Numbered from the stretch's first letter, positions 42,846 to 54,385 are shown. The stretch: DNA of 64,000 nt from Aulostomus chinensis (GCA_037954235.1 JBBMOA010000015.1:24625569-24689568); one strand, 5' to 3'. The notes: generated from the sequence alone by a model not told the origin. Program-made: numbers and translations.

Positions 42846-43187
42846 ACAGACTGATTATAAAAATGTTTATCCCCAGTTTTCAGTTAGAGACAGAATTTAA
42901 GTGTGGAAGATTTTTTTCTATCTTCACTTTAATTCTAAGTGTTGAAAACTGTTTCAAACAAATTCTACTGTCAAACAGTTCAAGTGTTTTCTAATGAAGA
43001 TGAATGTGCTCTTATAAACTTTTTTATTGTCTTTCTTTCATGTCCTCCTGAGATCAAAGACAGAATTCTAGGTACAAATAAATACACAATCAAAGCCCTG
43101 ATGACATCTTCATAAATTTTGACTTTGATCTGGAGGCTCTTGCTTCAAATAAAATCAGTTGCTCCAGGGGAAAGTCTGCACATGAAC

Positions 43188-43321
<134 letters not shown>

Positions 43322-43472
43322 CCAGTGGCTAACACATATTTTTCATCACTTAAACCTCCACTGAAAGTTTGAAAAAAGATTCCACATGTTGGTCAACCAG
43401 AGAAGCTTCCGCTTGTGAATCATACAACCATGCATGAAGGTCAAGCTGCATTATCTGCTGTGGCCATTAGCA

Positions 43473-43545
43473 GGGGAATTAGCTCAAATGGTAGAGCGCT
43501 CGCTTAGCATGCGAGAGGTAGAGGGATCGATACCCTCATTCTCCA
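43473..43545 (+). tRNA. tRNA-Ala (AGC), cassette B
   Basis: 73 nt, same as 29191-29263 except G to A in the T loop (ATCGATA). Unlike the other two Ala genes it has lost its nearby T4 terminator (CTTCTTCTGTTG instead of CTTCTTTTG), with none for about 200 nt. Confidence 0.9.
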
Positions 43546-43768
43546 GAAGACTTGAGCTTCTTCTGTTGTTGACCAGAGGAGCTGCTGTTTGAAGAATGCT
43601 GATGTTTGTCCACAAGTGTGAGAAAGTATCACCCTGCTACTGGAAATGTGAACGAACACGTGCTCAGGTCAAAGCTGGAATGAAACCAGTGACTTTGAAC
43701 CACCCACATAGTGAAGGAGTTCATCCTGCAGCTTGAAGGCAGCTTTTAAATTCATTCAACATTGATTA

Positions 43769-45390
43769 CGTTCCCCTCTCCTGCTGAATCACCATCCAGA
43801 ACCTGGTCAAGAGGAGACTAGAGTTCAGGAGGTGATGTGACGGCTGGCTGGACAACTTAGCATCCAGAGCTGTCCAGTCTGAGATCCCAACTCCACACCA
43901 TCGAGAGCCTCCTGAATTATGTCCTCAAGCAGCAGTCCCTGTTTGTCTCCTGGCTGGACGCGCTGCACCTGGATGGCCTCGCAGCTCTGAGAATCCAGCA
44001 AATAGTGTTGCTCTCGGCTCATCAGATGTCCATCCTCTCCTGTGCACGTCGGTTATGGAGAAGGGGAGACGGATTTCTTTTCCTCAATTCTCTCTAGACG
44101 ACCTTCTTGTGTGTCAAACTACTTTGCTCAAAGAGCTCCCTGACCCAGTGGCCACAGGTGCCTCGACTTCTCTGGAGCAGAGAAAACCAGAGAACTCTGT
44201 GAGCGCTTCTACTGGTCTCTCGCCATCGTCCCTGCTGCTAGCCAAATCAGGCGATGTACCTGTCTTGTTGTCATCGTCCCCATTTAGTAGTATACCTGTC
44301 TCATTACTACGCAAACCCCAGTGTTCTGATCTTTTGTTGATTCCCCAGCTCCATGGAAGTCCTCACTACCAGAGTTCAGATTATCCATATCTTGCTTTAC
44401 CAGAAAAGTCTCTTCTACGCACAAAATGTCAGCGTTCTCCAGGAGCTTGTCTATAACAAAACGTTGGGCTGTAAGATATAACTCTAATACAAGTCATAGG
44501 AACAGACATAATATCTATTCAGCACCTCGTTCTCAGGCATAGATATTTTCCTTGTGTCTTCCGGTACATTCCTTGTATCTGCAGCAGCCCTGGGTTTGCA
44601 GTCCTTATAGAATCATCACACTAAAAACCCTTCAGGCCACAGCTGAGGCTCGTTCATTTCTTCCACCTCTTTGCAAACGGCAGTTATTTTAAACAAGCTA
44701 AATTGGTTATGATCAAGGGCTATCTTTCACATGGGAAGTCGCGTTTTAGCTTTTCTTCCAGACAACTAGCCAGTGGTGACATCACCTCTAGCTGAGACTT
44801 GCCGGTTGATACTGCTTCATTAAACTCTGCTGCCTCTGCCACTGCCCTCGCTGGTGAGGCTGACAGCAGGTTTTCTCTCTCATCTGAACTCTCTGTTTAC
44901 GATGGTGGCTGAAATCCTTGTCATTGTTGATTCAATCATCAGGTCTGTTGAACTCCCAGGTGCTATCACCAACTGTCTTCCTGGTGCCAAAGTTACGGAC
45001 GTTATCAAACTGTCCCCAGTACTCATCGATCTCCACCCATCAGCTCAAATTCTGATTATACTGGTGTGCACCAATGATGTCATGAAGAGTCAGTCAATCA
45101 CACTTCATGACCAACTCCAGTCTCTTGTAATTTCAATTCTGTGTTTCTTCTGGCCCCATCCAATCTCCTTCCAAATGCAGGGAGCATTTCAGCCGTCTTT
45201 ACCATCTGCATGAATGGCTGAAAGACTTCTGGACTGCAACTGGTTCTGGTTTTATCAGCAACTTTGACTGTTTTTGGACCGATCCTGTCCTTCACAGATC
45301 TGATGGCCCACACCCCAACATGAAAGGTGTTTGACAAAACTTCATGAAGTTCATTGCTTTTCATTCTGATTGATGCTCATGTCAGCATGA
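43769..45390 (+). mobile_element. SGNH-esterase LINE fragment, cassette B
   Basis: It starts with GTTCCCCTCTCCTGCTGAAT. A 5' coding-like part (for example SWLDALHLDGLAALRIQQIV near 43950) is followed by the SGNH domain at 44902-45360. About 640 bp at 44190-44830 is absent from the other two copies, which carry a shorter version. No reverse transcriptase is present. Confidence 0.65.
44902..45360 (+). pseudogene. LINE SGNH-esterase domain (copy B)
   Basis: Block I reads VAEILVIVDSIIRSVELPGA, so the nucleophile motif GDS has become VDS. The next block is VCTNDVMKSQ (block III, normally GTND). After an indel near 45165 the C-terminal block reads FWTATGSGFISNFDCFWTDP and DGPHPNMKGV, with Asp and His of the D-x-x-H pair. 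A stop in the first frame (45211-45213) and the lost Gly make it inactive. Confidence 0.65.
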
Positions 45391-46083
45391 CCCTGAGCCA
45401 GTAGCCACTCCCACTCATCATGAAGAGCACCTTTCCTCCCTAATAATTTACCAGCCACCATACAGGTGTCAAGTACTCCAGTACATTACACTGCAAGACT
45501 GTCAAAAAAACCTGTTAGTATGTGTTTGCACAGGTGGGTTCTGTCTGACTTGATTACTATTAAAATACTTCCTGCTAGTCAGTTTAGTCACTCACTTTCA
45601 AAGGGTTGTCTGTGGAATCTAAGAGCCATCTTTAATTGGTAATGATTTTATTTTATCACATTTCCTTGTTGAAACTTGGTCAGAGTCTGAAGTTCCTTTC
45701 ATGAAGACATGTCCTCATGGTCATAGTTTTTGGAATAATCTTAGGCTGTCTGTTTCGAGGGGGGGCTGCTTCACTTGGATAAATGCTGAGTGGAAATGGA
45801 AATCCTCAACAGTGTGATCTCGTTATCACAAAAGTTTTAAAAAATGGACTCAAAGTGAGCTGGGTAGGACGCTGTCACCGAAGCTGAATGAATGAGTAGG
45901 TTCTCTTTTTCATGGGACGTAGATGAGAGTGAAACAAGAACTTCCTGGATTCAACAGGATTTTAGTTTGTTGGCATTTTTTCAAAGAGACCAACCAAATC
46001 ACTGAGTGGTGCAGATGTCTGATGACTCTTCTTCTTGTCACAATCCTAAACTCCTAAAGCAAAGCCTGTTCAACAAATGGTAG

Positions 46084-46155
46084 AGCGGAGTTGCGCAGAG
46101 GAAGCATGCTGGGCCCATAACCCAGAGACCAATGGAACAAAACCATCCTCTGCTG
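46084..46155 (+). pseudogene. Initiator tRNA-Met pseudogene
   Basis: It aligns over 72 nt to the iMet genes but has about nine changes, including AGCGGAG in the acceptor, TTGCGCAGAGG in the D arm and GAACAAAACC in the T arm. Only the anticodon arm CTGGGCCCATAACCCAG is intact. Confidence 0.85.
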
Positions 46156-46347
46156 AATGAGAAGAACAAAATAAACCTGTTTTTTTAGAGACGTTTATTT
46201 GTTAAAACAGGGTGGAAAAGAAACTGGTCTACCTGCAGAATCACAAACCATTCTGAGTGTTAATAACAGTCTACTTTTGACTGAAGCAGAAGTTTATTTT
46301 ATATACATATAAATTAAATGAATATGTAAATATATATTTTTGAAGGA

Positions 46348-46721
46348 GGCTGCATGGTGGTGCAGTGGTCAGCACTGTTGCCTTATAGCAAGAAGGTTCT
46401 GGATTCGAGTCCCGGCTCGGGCACGGGATCTTTCTGTGTGAGTCTGCATGTCCTCCCTGTGCCTGTGTGGGTTCTCTATGGTCGTCCGGCTTCTTCCCAC
46501 CATCCAAAGACATGCAATTGGGCACTTGGCTTATAGATACTCTGAATTGACCGTAGGTATGAAAGTGAGTGTGAATGGTTGTTTGTCTCTATATGTTGGC
46601 CTTGCGATGGACTGGTGACCTTTCCAGGGCAAACCCCACCTCTCACCTGTTGATGCTGGGATAGGCTCCAGCCCCCTGCGACCCTTAAAGTAGGAATAAG
46701 TGGAAGACAATGGATGGATGG
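46348..46721 (+). mobile_element. tRNA-derived SINE, full length
   Basis: ATGGTGGTGCAGTGGTCAGC (A box) and GGTTCTGGATTCGAGTCCC (B box), ending AATGGATGGATGG. Nearly identical to 58697-59069. Confidence 0.9.
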
Positions 46722-46796
46722 AAATTTATAAAGGTGTTTGTGATTCAACCTAACAGATAAATTCAATGTCTATACTGATTATCTGCAATGGTTTAG

Positions 46797-46940
46797 GGGG
46801 TGGAGCCTATCCCAGCAGCCTCTGGGCGAGAGGTGGGGTTCACCCTGGATTGGTCACCAGTCCATGGCAGGGCCAACACATATAGACAGACAACCATTGG
46901 CTCTCCCAGTCATGCCTACGGTCAATTTAGAGTCTGGATG
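46797..46940 (-). mobile_element. SINE 3' fragment
   Basis: GGGGTGGAGCCTATCCCAGC and CCATTGGCTCTCCCAG. The paralogue is at 59146-59290. Confidence 0.7.
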
Positions 46941-47025
46941 AATCTCTCTGGCAGAATGAGACCTGTGTCAACGTTAAACATGTCAGCCCACATAACAAAG
47001 TCACGAGTCTTGTGGGAAAGCAAGC

Positions 47026-47435
47026 TGTGACGGCCTCCTGCCTTACTGGGTCTGCTTATGTTGTTTTTCCCGATGTCTGATGTTCTGTTTGTTTCCCTGC
47101 AGGCCTCAGGAGGAGGGGCCAATTAGTCCAACTGCGAGCACCTGGCCAGTGCTCCCAGGGGTATAAAAGGCTGGCTGATCAGGCCGTTTTCTCTCTTCCT
47201 CCACATGCCTGGCACCTTTTGGTTTGGTTGCCTTCGGCCATCTTAGCATTTTATGTTCACACCATACAACACTCTGCACACCATGTCCTATACATACACC
47301 ACTGATGACACACCTCATACCTGTATTGAGTATTTTTAGTTATCCTTGCTTTTGTTAAGTAAACTTATCCATTTCTTTATAAACTACTGTTTCCCCCCCT
47401 TTTTTTTCTCATGGCTCCTGAGCCGAGTCATGACA
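47026..47435 (+). repeat. 5' LTR
   Basis: It starts TGTGACGG and ends TCATGACA. TATAAAA is at 47162. Closely similar to 50510-50921. Confidence 0.9.
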
Positions 47436-47438
47436 AAG

Positions 47439-47451
47439 TGGGGGCTCGTCC
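47439..47451 (+). other. Primer-binding site, tRNA-Pro type
   Basis: TGGGGGCTCGTCC, three bases after the LTR. It matches the first 13 bases of the tRNA-Pro primer site familiar from gammaretroviruses; beyond this the match ends. Confidence 0.75.
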
Positions 47452-47964
47452 AATTACAGTGTAATTGTGTAGATTGTAAGCCTTGATTGGTTTTGTGATG
47501 GTAGTTAATCTGCTAGGGTGAAGCACAGTTTTTTGAGTTGAGAATATGATTGGTTTTTGTTTCAGTGTTGTGGCCAGGCGGTTTAGGTAGGTGTCAGCTG
47601 GTGCAGATTTGTTTGTGAGTGCATTATTCTCTGTTAGACATAGCGGCGGTACCCCTTTGGGTTCGTCTTTTTTTTTTTTCTTGTATTGTTGCAGTAAACG
47701 TGGTTGGAGCAACTGCTCGGGAGCACTTTCTGTAGTTGCAGGGAAGTTGCCATTTTTTGGTTGTTTATCTGCGCAAGCGGAAGCCAGTGCATAAGTACCC
47801 GCCGTTAGAACTGCATGAAGATTGAGTCGAGTTAGATTTGGATAGGTAGAGGGGATAAGCACTGTTTGTGGGTTAATTTGGACGCTGTACCCACCGTGTT
47901 GGCACTTGCTTGGCCCTCTGTGGCTGTGGGGTTGTGGGGTTTAGACATTTGGTTTTGTTGCATC
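47452..47964 (+). other. Leader of the LTR element
   Basis: Non-coding 5' untranslated region between primer site and gag. Confidence 0.6.
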
Positions 47965-50493
47965 ATGGCTGATATTACTAATTTTGTTAGTGCTCCATCA
48001 GAGGAGTTTTTGGACAGGTGTACAAAAGAGCAGTTTTTAAGAATAGCAGAGCATTATGACATTGGCATTCCTGATAAGCGGTTGAAAGATAATAAAGTGA
48101 TATTGAAAGCAAACCTAAGGGAAAGTGGGGTTTTGGCTCTTTAGGAAGAAGTATCCGCCCCTCTGGTGTCTAATCTAACTTCTGCTGCTGGGTTGATACC
48201 ATCAGTTATGGCGACTGGTGGTTTGACATTTGACCAGAAGAAGGAGTTGTTGTTGTTGCACTTGGAGCATGATGGCATAAGACACAAGGCTGATATTGAA
48301 AGGGACAGACTAAAGCTTGAGCAGGCAAAGTCGGTTTCAGAGCAGAGGAAGCTTGACTTCATTGAGAATGGGAGGTTGGCTGCTGATGGTTCTTGGGAGG
48401 TAGAGCGGTCCTCCTTTAGTCTTGGGTCTACAGAGGAGTCTTTTGATATTTTGGGAAACCTGAAACTGTTGCCAAAGTTTAATGAAAAAGACCCAGAGAC
48501 ATTTTTCTCTTTGTTTGAGTGTGTGGCCGACACAAGGAGGTGGCCGGAGCCTGCTCGTGCTGTAATGTTGCAATGTGTGTTGATTGGGAGAGCCCAAGAG
48601 GCTTACTCATCTTTGTCTTTGGCAGAGAGTCAAAAGTATTCGATTGTTAAATAAGCTGTATTGAAGGCGTATGAGTTGGTCCCTGAAGCGTACCGTCAGC
48701 GTTTCCGTACATGGAGGAAAGGGGATAAAGAGACACATCTGGAGTTTGTTCGTGATCTAACTGCTCACTTTAGTCACTGGTGTTTGGCCTTGAAGGTTGA
48801 AAATTTCGAAGCGCTGTGCGATTTGATAGTCTTGGAGCAGTTTAAGAATTCCATCCCTGAAAGTATTGCTACATATGTAAGTGACCAAAAGGTAAAAACT
48901 GCTGCTGAAGTGGCTGCTTTAGTGGATGACTATGCGCTGACGCATAGGCGTAATTTTGGTGGTTTGTGTGCTCGCAGTACTGGATTTGGGGAAGTTTCAG
49001 GTGGTGTGTATTTTCCTACCCAGTCATTGAAACCTGACGTGAGGGAGCGTAGCATGCGCAGTGCTGATAGGGTCTGTAACTTTTGCCATAAAAAGGGGCA
49101 TTGGAAGGCAGATTGTTATGCTTTTAAGTCTAAGGCTAGACCAACTGGTACGGTGGGGCAAGCAAAGGGTGCATGTCTAGCGGTGCCTATGTCAAACAGG
49201 TCATCTGTGGGGGTAGTAGGTGATGGGATGCGGGAAGAAGTGCAGACTGGTGAACTGGATTCATTTTTACCTTTTGTGTTGGAGGGTTTTGTCTCTCTTG
49301 TGGGAAGTGAGGTGAGGGTGCCTGTTGGGCTACTGCCTGATACCGCTGCTTTTGACGCTTTGATCCAAGCTTCAGCATTGCCTTTTTCAGAGGAAAGTGA
49401 TACTGGGTGTTCTATTCCTGTGCTAGGAATGGGGATGAAAACTTTGCAGGTCCCTTTGCACAACGTCATGCTGTACTCTGACTTGTTCCAGGGCCAAGTT
49501 GTTGTTGGTGTGCGTCCGGCACTGCCTATCAGGGGCATCACATTGATTCTGGGTAATGGTGTGGCAGGAGGGCATGTTTGGGCAGATGTTCCACTGCCGC
49601 CCCCTCCTGTGGTTTCTTCAGTTCCATTGGTGAGACAACCTCTCTCCATCTCGCAGGAAGACCTGAAAGCAGAACAGCAAGCTGATCCGTCTTTAAAGGG
49701 TTTGTTTGAGCAGGTGCTTCCCGGTGAGGAGGTAAAAAGTAGCTCTCAGGGCTACTTCAAGCATAGTGATGTGTTGGTACGAAAGTGGGTGCCTCATGGT
49801 GACAGTTTTTTTGGGGACCCCATTATTCAGATTGTGTTGCCATTTAAGTTTCGGGAATCAGTGTTGAAACTAGCTCATGAGGAATCTGGACATTTGGGGG
49901 TCAGGAAAATCTATGATATGGTTTTGCGAAATTTCTTTTGGCCCCATTTGAAAAAGGATGTTGCGGCACATATTAAAACATGTCATACTTGCCAACTCAC
50001 TGGGAAACCCAACCAGAGCATAGCTCCTGCTCCTTTGTCACCCATTTCACTGTCTGCCAGCCGTTTGAACATCTGATAATTGATTGTGTGGGTCCACTTC
50101 CGCGTTCGAAGTCTGGTGCAAGTTATCTCCTAACAGTAATGTGTCAGAGTACTCGTTATCTGGCCGCATACCCATTGCGCGCTATTACAACAAGGGCTGT
50201 GGTTCGTGCTCTTCCAGTTTATTTCTATTTTTGGTATCCCAAAGATCATCCAAACTGACCAGGGGTCAAACTTCACTTCCCATCTCTTCGCTCAAGTACT
50301 GAAACAACTTCATGTCAAGCACAACAAAGCATCTGCTTATCATGCGCAGAGTCAGGGTGCGCTAGAGCGGTTCCTTCAGACTGTGAAGTCTCTGTTACGT
50401 GCTTATTGTACTCAGATGGAGAGGGATTGGGAGGAGGGGTTGCCCTGGTTGATGCTAGCTGCTAGGGAGGTAACACAAGAAAGTACTGGTTTC
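47965..50493 (+). pseudogene. gag-protease-integrase polyprotein, disabled
   Basis: One frame from ATG 47965 to 50076 holds two in-frame stops (TAG 48142-48144, TAA 48652-48654). It shifts near 50050 and returns near 50205. In order it encodes: an N-terminal helical region; a SCAN-like capsid segment (YRQRFRTWRKGDKETHLEFV and VLEQFKNSIPESIATYV); the zinc knuckle CNFCHKKGHWKADC (C-x2-C-x4-H-x4-C); a protease with DTAAFDALI at the active site; an integrase HHCC zinc module (HEESGHLGVRKIYDM, CHTCQ); and catalytic residues in IIDCVGPLP, TDQGSNFTS and QGALERFLQ with D-35-E spacing. It breaks off after REVTQESTGF. No RT or RNase H. Confidence 0.85.
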
Positions 50494-50509
50494 ATGTGGG
50501 AAAGCAAGC

Positions 50510-50921
50510 TGTGACGGCCCCCTGCCTTACTGGGTCTGCTTATGTTGTTTTTCCCCATGTCTGATGTTCTGTTTGTTTCCCTGCAGGCCTCAGGAGGAGG
50601 GGCCAATTAGTCCAACTGGTAGCACCTGGCCAGTGCTCCCAAGGGTATAAAAGTCTGGCTGATCAGGCCGTTTTCTCTCTTCCTCCACATGCCTGGCACC
50701 TTTTGGTTTGTTTGGCTTCGGCCATCTTAGCATTTTATGTTCACACCATACAACACTCTCAACACCATGTCCTATACATACACCACTGATGACACACCTC
50801 ATACCTGTATTGAGTATTTTTAGTTATCCTTGCTTTTGTTAAGTAAACTTATCCATTTCTTTATAAACTACTGTGTCTCTCCCGTTTTTTTTTTCTCATG
50901 GCTCCTGAGCCGAGTCATGAC
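50510..50921 (+). repeat. 3' LTR
   Basis: TGTGACGG to about TCATGAC. TATAAAA is near 50647. Differs from the 5' LTR at a handful of positions. The right flank TAAGCAAAG compares with the left flank CAAGC. Confidence 0.9.
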
Positions 50922-52085
50922 TAAGCAAAGTACACCACACATACACTTGGTACAGAGACGCACACATAAAGACAGCCAAGGTCCAAGATGTGACCCCTTG
51001 ATGGGCTCCTTTGATGTGGACAGCGACTGGACAGGAAGGGTCCTGGTGGAGATTCCCCATCAAGAGCATCATCTCCTGTAAAACAAAAAGGAAATTTACA
51101 TGCTTCTGTGTCCCTGCGGCCTCTCCTACATTGGCAAAACCACAACACCTTTAAAAACCAGAATCACAGAACACAGGTGCGCTATCCGCAACCAGGACCC
51201 TTCCAGTCCAGTCTCTGTCCACTTCACAGAAGCCCGTCACGGGGTCACCTCATTAAAATACATTGGGATTGAATCCATCAAACCCCCTCACAGAGGTGGG
51301 AAAGTGGACACGTTACTCCTCAGGAGGGAACTATTCTGGATAAAGACATTGGGTACTCCAGCATCGAAAGGACTTAATGAGGACTTCAACATGAAGCCAA
51401 TCCTATGAACTGTTCATGGTCCTCTTTCTGCGATGTTTGAGTGACTTTTTTGATGGCCTTGCGGCCATCGAAATAATTTCCATGTGGTTTATGAAGGTGG
51501 TGTTTCATGTACCTCTGACTTTCTTATGTATGTGCCTGCGAGATTCTGCTACTATATTTCTATCTGTGTACTGCTTCAATACAATGGATATGACCGGTAC
51601 CTTTGGTCCTGTCTAAGGATGGATCAGTTTAAATTATCATATAATTTAAAACATCTTTAGATTCAACATGTTAAATAACCATCCTATTGATAAAGCAATG
51701 TCTTAAAGATATTAAGAGGCGCCTCTATATTCTACTAGATTTATACCGGCCGGCCGGCCTGATGTGTTTTCCATCTGTTTTAATTTAAAGTCCAATGTAT
51801 ATATGACATAATTATCTTGTGTTTTTTGATGGTTTTATTTTTGTACATATGTATGTATTTGTCATGGTGTGAATAGTGGAAAAAAAAAATTCCTGATCAT
51901 GTGACTCCTCGGGGTGGATTAAATGATGGAGTCCTGTACACAGGATTTAGCCTGAAGAAGAGCTGCTACGCTCCAAACGCCGCTGTATGGTGATGTGCTA
52001 AATAAATGCACAAAGGTGAGCTGATGTGTGCGGACTCTTTTTTGCCTTTCTATATTGATGTGTAGTCCAGCGCCTATTCATGAAT
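50922..52085 (+). mobile_element. Penelope-like element 3' part (copy 1)
   Basis: Contains the GIY-YIG coding end (51056-51408), then a non-coding 3' region shared with 59856-60535: CCTGAAGAAGAGC, CGCCGCTGTATGGTGATGTG and TATTGATGTGTAGTCCAGC. RT is not present. The left part of the same segment lies at 46722-47025, split off by the LTR element. Confidence 0.75.
51056..51408 (+). pseudogene. Penelope GIY-YIG endonuclease domain (copy 1)
   Basis: The frame gives MLLCPCGLSYIGKTTTPLKT, RITEHRCAIRNQD and TLLLRRELFWIKTLGTPAS, ending SKGLNEDFNMKPIL. GLSYIGKT carries the Y-I-G core; Arg, His and Glu of the active site are recognisable. One base is deleted relative to copy 2 just before the MLLCPC codon (poly-A region near 51085), so the upstream FPIK-block is out of frame. 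Confidence 0.75.
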
Positions 52086-52169
52086 TGTGTGCAACTTCTC
52101 TACTTTTGCATATCCAGGAATGTCCAATTCCTTTCTGGTACTTGAAGATAGTATAACGTCCATCACGTC

Positions 52170-52174
52170 ACACA

Positions 52175-52201
<27 letters not shown>
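52170..52201. repeat. (CA)n microsatellite
   Basis: About 15 CA units near the Penelope 3' flank. Confidence 0.85.
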
Positions 52202-52205
<4 letters not shown>

Positions 52206-52377
52206 ACAGCCTGAAATCAGTATAAAATGTATATCATCTTCTGTATCATTGGAAGACATCTCTGACTGCATTTCTCGTAGGGTTCATTGCTGAGAATAAA
52301 GAGGTCCCCCATCTGGCACCTGACACTCAGTCGTCTGATTCCTCTCATCCACCTTTTTCTGCCACGACACCTCATCC

Positions 52378-52590
52378 CCTCTTGATGTCTTTGGACTGCG
52401 GGAAGAAGCCGGAGAACCAGAGAGAACCCACACAGGCACAGGGAGAACATGCAGTCTCACCCAGAACCCACACAGGCACAGGGAGAACATGCAGTCTCAC
52501 CCAGAAAGACCCTGTGCTTGAGCCAGGGCTCAAACCCAGAACCTTCTTGCTGTGAGGGGACAGTCCTGACCACTGCACCACCGTGTTGGA
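52378..52590 (-). mobile_element. SINE 5' fragment with a 40-bp internal duplication
   Basis: Reverse copy of 31172-31345. The segment 52425-52464 is repeated exactly at 52465-52504 (begins AACCCACACAGGCACAGGGA). Confidence 0.8.
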
Positions 52591-52788
52591 TTTTCTGCAA
52601 AATCATGAACTGGCACTTGACAGTGAGAGCATTCAAACCAAACATCCCAGTGTCATCAACATTTCTGTAATTACATGATAGAAGCTGATGAGTTTTTGTA
52701 TCAGAACAAGAGGAATGTGCTCCATGGAAACAGTAACAATTCTTTATTTTGATTTTGTCCTTCACTCCTACACAAGAGAGTCAAAGAG

Positions 52789-52962
52789 TCATCTGGCTTG
52801 GAGCAGCTGCTGCTTCAGAATGGGACGAGCCTCAGGACTTTCCAGTGAGTGCTGCAAACTTCCACCAGCGCCCACTGCCAGCACGTCTTCATGACGTAGC
52901 TGAGAAGAACTCAACAACACCAGAGCACTGAAGAGGATCAAAACACTTCTTTGCTTCCTCAT
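52789..52962 (-). CDS. Small ORF: predicted 57-residue secreted peptide (copy 2)
   Basis: The same 57-codon frame as 30798-30971 in the opposite orientation, with one synonymous difference (GTT TTG versus GTT CTG at codons 7-8). ATG is at 52962 and the stop at 52791-52789. An AATAAA on the minus strand lies about 40 nt downstream. The signal peptide is MRKQRSVLILFSALVLLSSS, with mature residues from about QLRHED. It is retained intact in both duplicates, although the surrounding cassette DNA has gained indels. Too short to claim selection; function unknown. Confidence 0.4.
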   Translation of the reverse strand: MRKQRSVLILFSALVLLSSSQLRHEDVLAVGAGGSLQHSLESPEARPILKQQLLQAR

Positions 52963-53329
52963 CTCTCTCTATCTGTCTCTACCATCTGGAGCTGGGGCCA
53001 GGACCTTCACATAGTTTTTCTCTTTTTTTCCAAAAGTGAATGACAAGACTTCCTCTGTATATTAGAATATGAACTACTTAAAACTGCTCATCCCCAGTTT
53101 CAGTTAGGATTAAATTGAAAATACAAAAAAAGCTTCCAAACTTAAATCCTGTCACTAAGTGTTGTAAACTGTTTCAAACAAATTCAACTGTTAAATAGTT
53201 CAAGTGCTTTCTTATGAAACTGCATGGGCTCTTATATACTTTTTTTGTTCCTTTCATGTCCTCCTGAGATCAAAGACAGAATTCTAGGTACAAATAAATA
53301 CACGATCAAAGCCCTGATGAAATCATCAG

Positions 53330-53455
53330 AACCCACAAAGGAACAGGGAAAACATGCAGACTCTCCCAGACAGACCCCGTGCTCCAGCCGGGGCTCAAAC
53401 CTGGAACTTTCTTACTGTGAGGCAGCAGTTCTGACCACTGCACCACTGTGCTGCC
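53330..53455 (-). mobile_element. SINE 5' fragment
   Basis: Complement of the A- and B-box regions (CTGACCACTGCACCACTGTG and CCGGGGCTCAAACCTGG). Confidence 0.7.
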
Positions 53456-54013
53456 AGTAAGTCCATTACCCAGAATTCCTCACTCACAACAGTCATTCCA
53501 TTAACAGCTCTTATCGTTCAACAGTGATACACTATGACACACCACCTCTCCATGTTTGAGATTGGCCATTTAATGCATGTGTCCAGGGCAATGCCCCTCC
53601 CCTTCATGTATTCCTTAAACAAAATTTCCTGGATTGAACAGGATTTCAGTTTGTGATTTTTCAAAGACAACAAAGAAATCTCTGTGGAGTCATCAGACAT
53701 CTGCACCACTCAGAGCAGACTGGAGCGCTCAGCCTCACTCACCTGTGTGAGCCACAGCAGAGCCACCGTGTGTGTTGGAGTTTCATTTTAGGCTCCAAGA
53801 GCCTGGATTTAATTGGTGTTTTGTGTGTTTTGAGGCCGACTGGCAGTGATGAATGAATGAACCATTGTTCCATGAGGGAGCTGGTGTCAGGTCAGTCCCT
53901 GTTTCTACAAGACCTCCTGCTTCAGAGACAAATGGTGAAACATTCAAAACTCAAATTCCTGTTCTTGTTCCAATCCTGCACTCCTAAAAAAAAGCCTGTT
54001 CAACAAATGGTAG

Positions 54014-54085
54014 AGCAGAGTGGCGCAGCGGAAGCCTGCTGGGCCCATAACCCAGAGATTGATGGATCGAAACCATCCTCTGCTA
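54014..54085 (+). tRNA. Initiator tRNA-Met-like gene with D-stem lesion, cassette C
   Basis: 72 nt. Relative to 42471, GCGT becomes GCCT in the 3' strand of the D stem, breaking a C-G pair, and GAGGTC becomes GAGATT in the variable region. Acceptor, anticodon arm and B box are intact. It may be a pseudogene. Confidence 0.75.
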
Positions 54086-54296
54086 AATGAAAAGAACAAA
54101 ATAAACCTGATTGTTTAGAGATGTTTATCTATTAAAACAGGGTGGAAAAGAAACTGGTCTTCCTGCAGAACCACAAACCATTCTGAGTGTTAATAACAGT
54201 CTACTTTTGACTGAAGCAGAAGTTTACTGATAGAGGCGTTCAATTTAACCTCACAGATAAATTTCCATTTCTATATTGATGATCTGCAATGGTACG

Positions 54297-54385
54297 AGGG
54301 GGGTGGAGCCTAAACCAGCAGTTTTCGGGTGAAGAGCGAGGTTTATCCTGGAGCGGTCGCCAGTCCGTGACAAGGCCAACACATA
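54297..54385 (-). mobile_element. SINE 3' fragment, cassette C
   Basis: GGGGTGGAGCCTAAACCAGC, homologous to 28530-28615. Confidence 0.65.

Larger units (their letters stand above)
47026..50921 (+). mobile_element. Gmr1-like Ty3 LTR retrotransposon lacking RT (chimeric 3' end)
   Basis: Two LTRs of about 410 bp flank a gag-protease-integrase region of about 3.1 kb. Integrase follows protease directly, and the capsid region is SCAN-like; both are marks of Gmr1-like elements, in which RT normally lies after integrase. Here the internal region stops within integrase (TQESTGF) at about 50493. About 17 bp matching the host 5' flank (ATGTGGGAAAGCAAGC) then precede the 3' LTR. RT and RNase H are absent. 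The paralogous segment at 59075-60060 shows the empty site. Confidence 0.85.

Noticed and set aside
51732..51765. CCGGCCGGCCGG palindrome as a protein-binding site
   Set aside because: Occurs in the Penelope 3' region in both copies with decay; no independent support.
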